Shown here one piece after another: positions 1 through 8,955 of a DNA stretch of 64,000 bases (position 1 is the stretch's first letter; each line of letters opens with the position of its first letter). The position numbers were made by a program, and so were the translations under genes. This stretch comes from UBA2943 sp946534895. GTDB taxonomy: Bacteria > Bacillota > Clostridia > Christensenellales > Aristaeellaceae. The notes under the pieces are model-generated. The model made no database searches. It was given only the letters and a program-made list of their open reading frames with translations, and was not told the origin of the DNA. The stretch lies in the NCBI GenBank assembly GCA_946534895.1, contig CAMNDE010000006.1:1-64000 (forward strand). Direction: 5' to 3'.

Positions 1-261
1 AGATTTCCTGCCAGACCCGTCCCCATTCCGGGCCGTTGGCGCAGGCCACCCGAAGCCCGCCGGGCCCGTACCAGGAAAAGGAATGCTTTTTCCTGTCCAG
101 GTCCCACTCCTGAGGCAGCGGGCTGTCCATCCAGTCCAGGGGCATGGCGGGCGGGTGCGGACTGTGATGTCCCCCAGACGCTATACGCCGCCAGATTCAG
201 ACACAGCCCTGTGCTGTCCGATCATGACCAGATCCGGGTGCCGCTGAACGGTTTCAAACAT
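1..261 (-). pseudogene. Internally deleted relic of a GH36-like alpha-galactosidase gene
   Basis: On the minus strand an ATG at 261-259, preceded by an AGAAAGGA ribosome site, opens a 26-codon frame beginning MFETVQRHPDLV and ending at a TAG at 183-181. This matches the start of the intact GH36-like gene at 51069 (FETIKRAPDAV). From about 150 down to the window edge a different frame matches the C-terminus of the same gene: PLDWMDSPLPQEWDLD against PLDWQDTGLPQEWLLD, then FSWYGPGGLRVACANGPEWG against FHWYEPAGLRIGCAGGPVWE. About 470 codons of the middle are therefore missing and the two ends are out of frame. This is a decayed, internally deleted copy; its last codons lie beyond position 1. An assembly join is the main alternative. 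Confidence 0.75.
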
Positions 262-363
262 ACTGCTTATCCTTTCTGTCAGAGGGGAATATGGTTTTCT
301 GGAGACAGTCTACCACTTTCTGACGGGGAAGGTCCAGCATGGCCGGTGCATTGCATGGCATGC

Positions 364-388
364 AAAAACGCCGTGCACATGCACGGCG
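364..388 (-). terminator. Intrinsic terminator after the GH2 gene
   Basis: A nine-base-pair perfect stem (CGCCGTGCA 369-377 with TGCACGGCG 380-388) is followed on the minus strand by a run of five T (364-368). It lies 33 bases past the stop of the leftward GH2 gene. Confidence 0.75.
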
Positions 389-420
389 CGTAAGGAATCA
401 GAAAAGCAGGAAAATACGCT

Positions 421-2940
421 TCACTTCTGCACGGGGAGCGTGATCTCCGCCGGTTCGAGGCCGTCTGCGCAGACGCGCAGGCGGACCTCGCCGGGCTCAT
501 AGCCGGCACGCAGCACGGCCACGGCCTGACCACGGTCACTGGTGAAGCGGCCGGACGTATAGTTCTCCGAGGTAATGGGATTGCCGCTGCCAAAGCCCAG
601 AAGCATGGCCTGGCCGGAGATGTCCGCGGTCAGCGGGATCTGCGCATCCGGGACCAGACGGCCTTCCCGGTCAAGAATCTGCACGTTTACATAGCACAGG
701 GAATGCCCGTCCGCTTTCAGCTGGTCTGTTTCCGCCTGCAGACGAATGCTCCGGGGGCTGTCTGTGGTGACAAGCATGGTGCGCGAAACTTCCTGGCCGC
801 CGGCATAGCTCACGGCTTCCACGGTGCCCTGTTCATACACGGCATGGAACAGGAAGGTCAGCGGCATGTCATGGATCAGGCTTTCCCCGGCCCGGACCCG
901 GCCCTGGCTGGTGCCGTTGATGATCAGCTCCACTTCCTCGGCCTGGCTGAACACGGCAAGATCCACCTTCCGGCCTTCCTGACCGGGCCAGTTCCAGCAG
1001 GCGTATACGCCGGGGAAGCCCCAGCTGGACAGGGTCTCCACCTTATCGCTGACGGCGGGATCATAGGAGAAGAGCGCGGTTTCCCTGCTGCCCCAGACAA
1101 TGCGGCGGTATACGCCCTGGGGACGGATGGCGCCGGTGATGTCAAAGTCCGCATCATTGGCGGTGCGCCAGGGGAAAGCCGAGGGGGAGCCCCAGGGATT
1201 GCCGATCCGCGGATCACCGGGCTCGTGGAACATGGCCTTGCCGATGCCCGCCTCACCGATATAGTCCCAGGCGGTCCAGGTGAAGTCGCCGATGACCCAG
1301 GGCGTGTTTTCGATCATGGGCCAGTGCATGCCGATTTCCTTGGGATAGTTTTCGCTGCCCAGGATCACCCGCTCGGGGAACATTTCGTGGTCATGCTCAT
1401 ACTTGCCTTCCAGATAGTTGTAGCCCACGATGTCCAGGCCGTTGGCAAAGGCCTCGGTGTAGGTTTCCCATAAAAGGTCCTTCTTGCCGCCGATATCGGC
1501 GTTCTGCAGTCCGCCCTCTGCGCTTTCCTTCCATTTGCGCAGCTGCTCGGCCTGCAGCTGATTGTCCAGACCGCTCCAGAAGGAACAGATGGCGTTGCTC
1601 ACCGGCCGGCTGGGGTCCAGGGCGCGGATGGCGTCTGCCAGCTTCACAGCCCATACATAGCCTTCGCCGAGGCCGGCGCGCTCGGTGATCTCATTGCCCG
1701 TGGACCAGATGATGACGCTGGGATGACAGCGGTCGCGGCGGATAAAGGCGGCCAGGTCCTTTTCCCAGTCGGTGGCGAAGTACTGGTTGTAGTCGCCGGG
1801 CTGCTTGCCCATGCCCCAGGCGTCAAAGGCTTCATCAAAGACGTACATGCCCAGACGGTCGCAGGCTTCGATGAGCGCGGCGGAAGGCGGGTTGTGCGTG
1901 GTGCGGATGGCGTTGAAGCCCGCTTCCTTAAGCTTTGACACTTTGCGCGCTTCCGCGTCATACAGGCTCACCGTGCCGATGGGACCGTTGTCATGGTGCA
2001 GGCATCCGCCGCGGAGCTTTACCGTCCGGCCATTGATGCGCAGGCCGTGCTTCACATCCGCCTCAATGGTGCGGATGCCGAAGAGCACGCTTTCCGCGTC
2101 CTCGGTGGTCCGGCTTCCGGGAACCATGTGTGTCCTGTAGGTGCCCCTGTCCAGTACCCGGGCCCTGAGACGGTAGAGCGCGGGATGCTTCGCGTCCCAC
2201 AGGAGCGGGTCATCCACGGTCAGGGTCATGGCGGCCTTGCCCGTGGCAAGGGGCGGAACCTGGGTCAGGGTCTTCCGGGTCATGACGGTCTCGCCGCTGT
2301 CCTCGCGGATGAGATCAAAGAAGACCTCGGCCATATGGTTTTCGGCGTCTTCATTCCGGATTTCCGCCTGGACCTGGACATATGCGGTCCGGGCAGTACC
2401 GTGCGCGTCATACTCGATGGTGCGGGTATGCCCGGAGAGCCCGCCGAAGGCCAGGTGCAGCCTGGGCGTGTGCACAAGCTCCACGCTGCGGAAAAGGCCC
2501 GCGCCGGAATACCAGCGGGAATTGGGCTGCATGCTGGGATTGGTGGTGACGACAATGCGGCTGGTTTCCCCGGGATAGACAAAGCGGGTGATGTCCACTT
2601 CAAAGGGGGCATAGCCGTAGTGCTGCAGGGCCGCCTTATCCCCGTTCACCTCTACGGTGGCGTTCATCATGGCGCCGTCAAAGCGCAGGCAAATCCTGTC
2701 CTGTGCCCATTCGGCGGGGATCGGGACTTCCTTCACATAGTGCGCCACACCGGCATTGTAATAGCCGCTGGCGGCGCCGGAGGGGGCTTCGGCAAAGACG
2801 TCGCTTTCCACCATGTAATCGTGGGGAAGGTTTACCATGCGGTCATCCGACTGACCGCTCATCTGCTTGAAGAGATCCAGATTGCCCAGGCCGAACAGCC
2901 AGCCCTGGTCAAGATTCATGTTCCGCATATGCTGGTTCAT
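421..2940 (-). CDS. Glycoside hydrolase family 2 protein (beta-galactosidase or beta-glucuronidase type)
   Basis: 839-residue GH2 enzyme with no signal peptide, so probably cytoplasmic, hydrolysing terminal beta-linked sugars from imported oligosaccharides. The order is the sugar-binding jelly roll (about 10-150), immunoglobulin-like domain (about 160-290), TIM barrel (about 300-590), then DUF4982-like and Ig-like C-terminal domains. The acid/base is Glu417 in WSTGNEITER and the nucleophile Glu530 in ILGSENYP. The ATG at 2940 starts MNQHMRNMNLDQGW; GGAAAGGA abuts it directly, so the methionines four or seven codons later are possible starts. It lies 234 bases downstream of the GH43 gene on the same strand and is probably co-expressed. 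The exact substrate cannot be told from the sequence. Confidence 0.88.
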   Translation of the reverse strand: MNQHMRNMNLDQGWLFGLGNLDLFKQMSGQSDDRMVNLPHDYMVESDVFAEAPSGAASGYYNAGVAHYVKEVPIPAEWAQDRICLRFDGAMMNATVEVNGDKAALQHYGYAPFEVDITRFVYPGETSRIVVTTNPSMQPNSRWYSGAGLFRSVELVHTPRLHLAFGGLSGHTRTIEYDAHGTARTAYVQVQAEIRNEDAENHMAEVFFDLIREDSGETVMTRKTLTQVPPLATGKAAMTLTVDDPLLWDAKHPALYRLRARVLDRGTYRTHMVPGSRTTEDAESVLFGIRTIEADVKHGLRINGRTVKLRGGCLHHDNGPIGTVSLYDAEARKVSKLKEAGFNAIRTTHNPPSAALIEACDRLGMYVFDEAFDAWGMGKQPGDYNQYFATDWEKDLAAFIRRDRCHPSVIIWSTGNEITERAGLGEGYVWAVKLADAIRALDPSRPVSNAICSFWSGLDNQLQAEQLRKWKESAEGGLQNADIGGKKDLLWETYTEAFANGLDIVGYNYLEGKYEHDHEMFPERVILGSENYPKEIGMHWPMIENTPWVIGDFTWTAWDYIGEAGIGKAMFHEPGDPRIGNPWGSPSAFPWRTANDADFDITGAIRPQGVYRRIVWGSRETALFSYDPAVSDKVETLSSWGFPGVYACWNWPGQEGRKVDLAVFSQAEEVELIINGTSQGRVRAGESLIHDMPLTFLFHAVYEQGTVEAVSYAGGQEVSRTMLVTTDSPRSIRLQAETDQLKADGHSLCYVNVQILDREGRLVPDAQIPLTADISGQAMLLGFGSGNPITSENYTSGRFTSDRGQAVAVLRAGYEPGEVRLRVCADGLEPAEITLPVQK

Positions 2941-3174
2941 TCCTTTCCGGTTCAGAAATAGGGTGTCGAGGATACCGGGGTTTACCGGGCCGATATTCAC
3001 AGCGGTAGATCGCCGCATGCCGTGTTCCGCCATGGGGATACGGACCGGGCGGTTGTGCCGGGCCGGACTTCAGGTAGATATGGATGTATGGAAGTGTGAA
3101 GACCATTTATCAGGATTCGCCGTCTGCGGGGAAAATCCTTGCACAGCCGGGAAGTTCCCTGGAAGCACGGGACA

Positions 3175-4239
3175 TTATTCAAACGCGTCCAGCGAACATT
3201 CGTCATGCCAGTCAAGAATGCCCATTTCGCCCTCAAACCGGAAGGGCAGCCAGACATACCGGGCCAGTGAGGTGTTCAGGCCGCTGTCCGGCGGCAGCAG
3301 TTTCTGCAGCCGGTGCATGCGTTCGGTTTCCTCCGGGGTCGGGTTTTCCGAGAACCGGATGCGGAACCACTCGCCGTAGTCCTCATAGCGCAGGTGCATG
3401 TATTCCGGTGCCCACCGGTCCGCCAGGGCAATGTACAGGTCACGCTTTCCCGGGACCCGGAAGACCGAGGTGATCTGGGAATGAAAGGATGTGCGGCTTG
3501 GATCTCCCGGGTGCGGATCGCCAAGTACCCGGTAAGGGCCGTGCCAGGTGTCGGCCACGGCGAGCTCTGAGGGATTGGGCAGATAGCCGGTGGTGCCGGA
3601 AGTGACAAGGTAGTGTCTGCCGCGGCGGCTGAAATGCGCCGTGGCCTCCCGGACAAAGGGCGGCTGCGTGTGCGGGAAATGCGTGGAATAATAGCCCGTG
3701 ACATCGGTGTAGTCTTCCGTAAGGTCCGCAATGATGGTCTCCGAATGCACGCGCTCAAAGAAGTAATAGCCCTTGCCGTCCGGTGCCGCGGCGAGATCGA
3801 AATCCCCGGCGCTCATGTTCAGCGGGCGCAGTCCCCGGCGCACCATGGTGTAGGGTCCGAGTATATGCGCAGACGTGAGCACGGTCTCGGTCTGCTCGCC
3901 GTTTTTCTCCATGATCTTCAGCCAGCAGACATACTTCTTCGTGCGGGGATTGTACAGGATATGCGGCCGGTCCATCATGCTGGAGGGATGCAGGGGAGAG
4001 GATTTATCCTCTTCATCCGGGGGGATGATGAGTCCGCAGTCCTCCCAGTTGTACAGGTCCGTGGACCGGTAGCAGCGTACGCCCCAGTGCCATATGCCCT
4101 GTCCGCCCAGGGTTTTCTCCTTGTTTTCCCCATACCAGTAATAGACGCCGTCAGCGCAGAGAATACTGCCGCCGTGGGCCTGAATGGGCTTTCCGTCCGT
4201 GTCCAGCCATTCCTGGCCGGGATAGAATGCGTTCAGCAT
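3175..4239 (-). CDS. Glycoside hydrolase family 43-like protein
   Basis: 354 residues starting MLNAFYPGQEWLDTDG. It has the five-bladed beta-propeller signature of GH43: HGGSILCADGVYYWYGENKE near the start supplies the first blade acidic residues, then DRPHILYNPRTKKYVCW in the middle. The protein lacks a signal peptide and is probably intracellular, trimming arabinose, xylose or galactose side chains; relatives annotated galactan 1,3-beta-galactosidase share the early motif. The frame extends 74 codons upstream, but the upstream part has no family similarity, so the internal ATG at 4239 was chosen. It is divergent from the PfkB kinase and in line with the GH2 gene downstream. Confidence 0.82.
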   Translation of the reverse strand: MLNAFYPGQEWLDTDGKPIQAHGGSILCADGVYYWYGENKEKTLGGQGIWHWGVRCYRSTDLYNWEDCGLIIPPDEEDKSSPLHPSSMMDRPHILYNPRTKKYVCWLKIMEKNGEQTETVLTSAHILGPYTMVRRGLRPLNMSAGDFDLAAAPDGKGYYFFERVHSETIIADLTEDYTDVTGYYSTHFPHTQPPFVREATAHFSRRGRHYLVTSGTTGYLPNPSELAVADTWHGPYRVLGDPHPGDPSRTSFHSQITSVFRVPGKRDLYIALADRWAPEYMHLRYEDYGEWFRIRFSENPTPEETERMHRLQKLLPPDSGLNTSLARYVWLPFRFEGEMGILDWHDECSLDAFE

Positions 4240-4427
4240 GGAATTCACCGCCGATCTTTTTTCTTGGAAGGGATGCCGTCTTCGGAAGAAGGCGGCACAG
4301 ACATATCTGTGTTTCTGTCCGGCATACAGGATTCCTGCCTGCATGTGCCGAAGGATTTGCGGCTTTGGCAGAGAAATGTAAGGGTAATGGATATCGGCAA
4401 TCGGCTGAGGGAAGGCAGGAAAAAGCA
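4240..4427. promoter_or_regulatory. Divergent intergenic region between GH43 and PfkB kinase
   Basis: 188 bases separate the divergent GH43 and kinase genes, so both promoters should lie here. An imperfect hairpin (GCCGTCTTC against GAAGAAGGCGGC, 4273-4294) is visible. I could not pick a convincing -35/-10 pair. Confidence 0.35.
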
Positions 4428-5372
4428 GTGGGATATGATCTGATCTGTATGGGCACGGCACTGGTGGATTCCATTATCCGGGGTCTCCAGCCCACGCCCG
4501 TATCCGCATCGGGGTATCTGGCGGAGTCCGGAACCCTGAGCGCCGGCGGCGAGGCAGTGAATGAGGCGGTCGCCGCGGCGAAGCTGGGTCTGAAGACAGC
4601 CATATGCTGTGCCCTGGGCAGGGATCTGGCAGGCGATCTGGTGATGCAGGTGCTTGAGCGCAGCGGCGTGGATGTGCGGTATGTGCGGCGGACCGGGGAG
4701 ACACCGGTGAGCACGCTGCTTGTCCGGGCGGACGGAACGCGCAGGTCCATCACCAACCAGGCGCACCGCGTGAACTTTCATCCGGAGCAGGACCTGTCCG
4801 TGCTCGACGGGGCGAAGGTGCTGATGCTCGGCTCCCTGTTCCGCCCGCCGTTTGACGATCCGGAAGTGATCCGTGCCGTGACCGAGGCAGCGGCGGAGAA
4901 AGGCGTGAGGATCTTTGCGGATACCAAGCTGCCCAGTTTCCGGGTGCTGACGCTGAAGGACGTGCGGGATTCCCTGAATAAGATGGAAATGATTACGCCG
5001 AACGAGGATGAGGCGCGCTTCTTTTCAGGCAGGGAGCGGCCGGAAGAGATGGCCGACGTGTTCCTGGACTTCGGGGTCAGGAATGTTGTGATCAAGCTGG
5101 GCGGCAGGGGATGCATGCTGAAGAACGCGCAGGGCGCTGTGTTTCTGCCGGCACTGCCTGTACAGGCGGTGGACGCCACAGGCGCGGGCGACAATTTCGC
5201 GGCGGGCCTTGTCTCGGAACTGCTGCGCGGCGCGGATATGGCGGAAGCGCTGCGCTTTGCCAACGCCTGCGGCGCGCTGTGCACTACCATGCCCGGGGCG
5301 GGAAGCGCGCTCAGGAACCGGGAGCAGGTGCTGGAACTGATGCGGACCGTATGCAGCGGCAAAACAGAATAA
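4428..5372 (+). CDS. PfkB/ribokinase-family sugar kinase
   Basis: 314 residues from a GTG start at 4428 (GTG GGA TAT GAT), preceded by AGGCAGGAAA; the longer open frame upstream has no family similarity. It is a cytoplasmic ATP-dependent sugar kinase of the PfkB fold: an early glycine-rich sugar-binding region (SAGGEAVNEAVAAAKLG, about 38-54) and the C-terminal signature DATGAGDNFAAG with catalytic Asp255. Substrate class (fructose, ribose, 2-keto-3-deoxygluconate) cannot be decided. It is 26 bases upstream of the GH51 arabinofuranosidase and is probably its operon partner, feeding a released sugar into metabolism. Confidence 0.88.
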   Translation: MGYDLICMGTALVDSIIRGLQPTPVSASGYLAESGTLSAGGEAVNEAVAAAKLGLKTAICCALGRDLAGDLVMQVLERSGVDVRYVRRTGETPVSTLLVRADGTRRSITNQAHRVNFHPEQDLSVLDGAKVLMLGSLFRPPFDDPEVIRAVTEAAAEKGVRIFADTKLPSFRVLTLKDVRDSLNKMEMITPNEDEARFFSGRERPEEMADVFLDFGVRNVVIKLGGRGCMLKNAQGAVFLPALPVQAVDATGAGDNFAAGLVSELLRGADMAEALRFANACGALCTTMPGAGSALRNREQVLELMRTVCSGKTE

Positions 5373-5398
5373 ACCAGGATACAGAGGAGGACAGGCAT

Positions 5399-7003
5399 AT
5401 GAAGAAGGCACGCATGACGGTGCATCCGTCATACAGGATCGGTGAGATTTCACCCCGGCTGTTCGGGGCGTTCCTGGAGCCCATCGGGTCCATGGTCAAC
5501 GGAAGCATGTACAACCCGAAGCATCCATGCGCGGATGCGCAGGGGTTCCGGCAGGATTTCTATGCAGCGCTCAGGGACGCGGGGCTTCCCTGCGTCCGGC
5601 TGCCCGGCGGGAATTTTGTGTCCGGATGGCAGTGGAAGGATTCCATCGGGCCCATACGGGACAGGAAAACACATCTGGATCCGGCATGGCATCAGTATAT
5701 TCCCAATGATGTGGGACACGATGAATATCTGCAGTGGGCGGAAAAGGCGGGAGCTGAGCCGATCTATACGGTGAATCTGGGCACGGGCACGCTGCAGGAT
5801 GCCATGGACTGCGTGGAATACACCAATTTCGCCGGCGGCACATGGTGGTCGGACCTGCGGAGGAAGAACGGGCATGCGGCGCCCTATGGCGTCCGGACCT
5901 GGTGTCTGGGCAATGAAATGGACGGGCCCTGGCAGGTCGGGTCCTGGGAAAAGAAGCCCGAGGCCTACGGCATACTGGCGCATGAGGCATCCAAGGCCAT
6001 GAAATGGATTGATCCCACGATCGAGACGGTGGCCTGCGTTTCATCCTCGCCGTTTCTGAACCATTATCCGGAATGGGACCGTCTGGCCCTGGAGCCGTGC
6101 TATGAGACGGTGGACTATATCTCGCTGCACCATTATCATTCCGCGCCGCCGGATATGCCGGAGGCACTGCTGGCCGGATATCTGGCGTTTGAGGAATATA
6201 TCCGGACCGAGATTGCGCTGTGTGACTATCTGCGCACAAAGCTGCGGGTGAAAAAGACCATGATGCTCTCCTTTGACGAGTACGGAAGCAGTTTCCGTCC
6301 GCGCGGAGACTTCCATCCGGGACTGGGCGGGCGCCAGCGTGCCGGGATCTTCTGCAGTTTTGATCCGGACCAGACCTATGTGCGCCATGATCCGGATGAC
6401 TGGTCCACACGCCGTCTGCCGCCGTCCTCACCGGAGATGCTCCGGGTGCTGGGCACCATGAGCACCCTGCTTGTGCTGCTCCGGCATGCGGACCGCATCA
6501 AGATCGGATGCGCCACCGGCGGACTCGGCGATCTGTGCCGCACGGACCGCGAGCATGCGTGGAAGGGCGCGGCCCATTATCCGTTTACGAGTCTGATCCG
6601 GACGGCGAAAGGCATGTCGCTGCACTGCGAAACGGAGTGCGACGTATATGATGTGCCCGGCTATGTGATCGATGACATGAACCAGTACGCGGGCTTTGAA
6701 GGCGCGGCAACGGTTCAGGCTGCCGCCGCCCTGAATGAGGAAGCGGGCATGCTGCATGTCTATGTGATCAATGCGAGTCTGGAAGAGATGCAGGAGCTGA
6801 GCATGGATGTGCGCGGCTTTGCGGGCATCCGGTTTGCGGGGCATACGGAGATGCATGCCGAAAAGCCGGAGGATGCCGATACCTGGGAACATCCGGATGC
6901 CATCGTGCCCCGGGAGAACACGGAAAGCGTCTGCGAAAACGGAGTGCTCCGTGCCATATTGGCACCGTGTTCCTGGAATGAGTTCCGCTTCCGCCTTGCG
7001 TGA
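5399..7003 (+). CDS. Alpha-L-arabinofuranosidase, GH51
   Basis: 534 residues starting MKKARMTVHPSYRIGEISPRLFG after a strong GAGGAGG site. It removes terminal alpha-L-arabinofuranose from arabinan or arabinoxylan oligosaccharides, most likely in the cytoplasm since no signal peptide is present. The barrel carries the GH51 hallmarks: RLPGGNFVSGW near residue 67, acid/base Glu173 in CLGNEMDGPWQ, and nucleophile Glu294 in SFDEYGS. The C-terminal beta-sandwich (about 390-534) is complete, and the length fits the family. It follows the PfkB kinase as the second gene of a short operon ended by the hairpin at 7039. Confidence 0.93.
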   Translation: MKKARMTVHPSYRIGEISPRLFGAFLEPIGSMVNGSMYNPKHPCADAQGFRQDFYAALRDAGLPCVRLPGGNFVSGWQWKDSIGPIRDRKTHLDPAWHQYIPNDVGHDEYLQWAEKAGAEPIYTVNLGTGTLQDAMDCVEYTNFAGGTWWSDLRRKNGHAAPYGVRTWCLGNEMDGPWQVGSWEKKPEAYGILAHEASKAMKWIDPTIETVACVSSSPFLNHYPEWDRLALEPCYETVDYISLHHYHSAPPDMPEALLAGYLAFEEYIRTEIALCDYLRTKLRVKKTMMLSFDEYGSSFRPRGDFHPGLGGRQRAGIFCSFDPDQTYVRHDPDDWSTRRLPPSSPEMLRVLGTMSTLLVLLRHADRIKIGCATGGLGDLCRTDREHAWKGAAHYPFTSLIRTAKGMSLHCETECDVYDVPGYVIDDMNQYAGFEGAATVQAAAALNEEAGMLHVYVINASLEEMQELSMDVRGFAGIRFAGHTEMHAEKPEDADTWEHPDAIVPRENTESVCENGVLRAILAPCSWNEFRFRLA

Positions 7004-7038
7004 GCCCGGAAGAAGAAAACAAAAGACCAAACAGAAAC

Positions 7039-7071
7039 AGCCCGGCAGGAATGTTCAGATCCTGCCGGGCT
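7039..7071. terminator. Convergent terminator hairpin between GH51 and S41 protease
   Basis: A 12-bp perfect stem, AGCCCGGCAGGA with TCCTGCCGGGCT, sits between two convergent genes. On the minus strand it is followed by a T-rich stretch (GTTTCTGTTTGG). Confidence 0.65.
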
Positions 7072-7086
7072 GTGTCATTGCCGGGC

Positions 7087-8877
7087 TCAGTACAGGCCGG
7101 CCAGAAACGCGTTGAGGGCTTCACGGTCATAGAAATGCTCTATCCTGGTGATCTGGATGTCCGGGTCCACACCCCTGTCCACATCGTAGAGGGAACCGTT
7201 CTTGACCAGGGACAGACGGTAGGGCGAGGAAATCTGGAACATGGAGCCGTAGGCTGTCGCCATGGGCTTGATCAGGCAGCTCCCGCCGCCGGAGGTCTGG
7301 CCGATCAGGGTGATTCTCGGGTCTTCCTGCAGGATGAGGGGCACAAGATTGCCGCAGGAGAAGCTGAGCGGGGAGATGAGGCAGTATACCTTCTTTCCGG
7401 CCAGGGTGTCGTTCTCGTCAAAGACATGGTTCAGGTCCACGTCCGCCCGGTAGGTGGCGGTGGAGGAAGCGCCGGTCATGGTGTTCTGGACGGTGATCGG
7501 CACGTCCCCGGTGATCCAGCCCATCAGGAACGTGGCCGCGTCCACGGCACCGCCGTCGTTGCAGCTCAGGTCAATCACCACGTTTTCCACGGGGCTGTCA
7601 GCGCGCATGATCTGCTGATGCGCACGGATTACATTGGCGACCAGGTCGTTGGCAGGCGCGTTGTCCAGAGGCCCGTAATAATCCAGATAATCAAGATCAA
7701 ACTCGTCAAAGGTGATGTAGGCCGTGCTGCCGACTTCCCGATAGAAGGGAATGTCACTGCCCAGCAGCTGTTCGCGGGCTTCGAGGAAATATCTGCTGAT
7801 CTTGGTCATGTGCTGGTAGGAGCGTCCCGGGGTGACCTGTACCGATCCATCGCTGCAGGGGGAGAGACGGACAAAGTCGGAGTGCAGGTCGTCCAGATTG
7901 TTTTCGATAAAGGAAGCCAGGGCGGTATCGGCGTCCAGGGCATCCTGGCTGAGAAGCTGTCCCTTGAAATCCTCATTGGTGAACATGACGTCAAAGCTCT
8001 GGATGCCATGAATGCCCTTCAGGCCGTAGAAAAGATCCAGCTCCAGGCAGAGTTCGCGATAGCTGTAGTCAGCCAGGGCTTCACTCCTGTCCTCCTGGTT
8101 CCCGTTTTCGAAAAGCTCGCCCATCGGCGTGAGGGTGCCGTCACCGTTCAGGAAGCTTCCCCTGGATGCGAGGAAAGGCGTGCCGTCATGATAGAAGACT
8201 GTGTACTTTGACAGAGCGGCCGGGGCCAGGAGATCGAACATCAGCTTGAACGGGACAAAGTATGCCTTGTTTTCATGGTCATGGTACAGGTTAATGCCAT
8301 AGGCGGCCAGGTCCACTTCCAGCTCTTTGCCGTAGCGGTCGAAGGTTCCCTGGTCGATGCGCTGGAAAATGCTTTCCTGGGTGTCGTCCTCTGTATTGAA
8401 GGAGACAATATCGATCAGGGAATACTGAGCGGAGGTCTGTACGAATGCGTCATAATCCTTGTAGACGAGAGTCCCCCTGCCCATGTCGAGTACGGCGGTA
8501 TATCCGTTCTCCCGGGAAATCAGTACCTGCATTTCATCTGCTTCATCCGGCTCACACCTGAGAAGGAACTGCGGGTGGCCCATTTCGGCGGCGCACTGTG
8601 AGATGAGGTTCAGCAGTGCGGTGATTTCGATGTAGGGCAGGTCAGGCGCATCGCTCATGAAGAACAGGGGAAGGTCGATGGTTGTGCTGTCGTTGAAGAC
8701 GTACATGGTTTTCTCTTCCCGCGTGAATTCGTGCACCGCGGGAGCGGCGGATTCAGCCTCTGACAGAGCGGCGCGGGGCATGGCCAGACAGAAAACCATG
8801 AGGAGTGCGAGGAAACCGGAAAAGCTTTTTTCATTTTTCTTTCCCTCGGATATCAGATTTTGGAAGAAACCGTTCAT
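7087..8877 (-). CDS. Secreted S41-family (C-terminal processing-like) peptidase
   Basis: Frame of 596 codons. After an N-terminal hydrophobic stretch (FSGFLALLMVFCLAMP) the protein has an unrecognised region and then an S41 catalytic core: VIDLSCNDGGAVDAATFL, GKKVYCLISPLSFSCGN with probable nucleophile Ser in SFSCGN, and GQTSGGGSC. It is probably an exported serine peptidase or degraded relative acting on cell-surface proteins; a PDZ domain is not obvious. The start is odd: a good GAGGGAAAG site stands before ATGAAAAAA at 8835, in another frame. One extra A in the A6 tract would fuse it to the signal peptide as MKKSFSGFLALLMVF. The in-frame ATG at 8877 has no ribosome site. Confidence 0.72.
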   Translation of the reverse strand: MNGFFQNLISEGKKNEKSFSGFLALLMVFCLAMPRAALSEAESAAPAVHEFTREEKTMYVFNDSTTIDLPLFFMSDAPDLPYIEITALLNLISQCAAEMGHPQFLLRCEPDEADEMQVLISRENGYTAVLDMGRGTLVYKDYDAFVQTSAQYSLIDIVSFNTEDDTQESIFQRIDQGTFDRYGKELEVDLAAYGINLYHDHENKAYFVPFKLMFDLLAPAALSKYTVFYHDGTPFLASRGSFLNGDGTLTPMGELFENGNQEDRSEALADYSYRELCLELDLFYGLKGIHGIQSFDVMFTNEDFKGQLLSQDALDADTALASFIENNLDDLHSDFVRLSPCSDGSVQVTPGRSYQHMTKISRYFLEAREQLLGSDIPFYREVGSTAYITFDEFDLDYLDYYGPLDNAPANDLVANVIRAHQQIMRADSPVENVVIDLSCNDGGAVDAATFLMGWITGDVPITVQNTMTGASSTATYRADVDLNHVFDENDTLAGKKVYCLISPLSFSCGNLVPLILQEDPRITLIGQTSGGGSCLIKPMATAYGSMFQISSPYRLSLVKNGSLYDVDRGVDPDIQITRIEHFYDREALNAFLAGLY

Positions 8878-8955
8878 GTAAGAATATCATATTTTGCATA
8901 TTCTGTGGGAGAAAACCGGAAATTTTGCCCGCATCCGGAGCTGTCCGTGCAGGCT

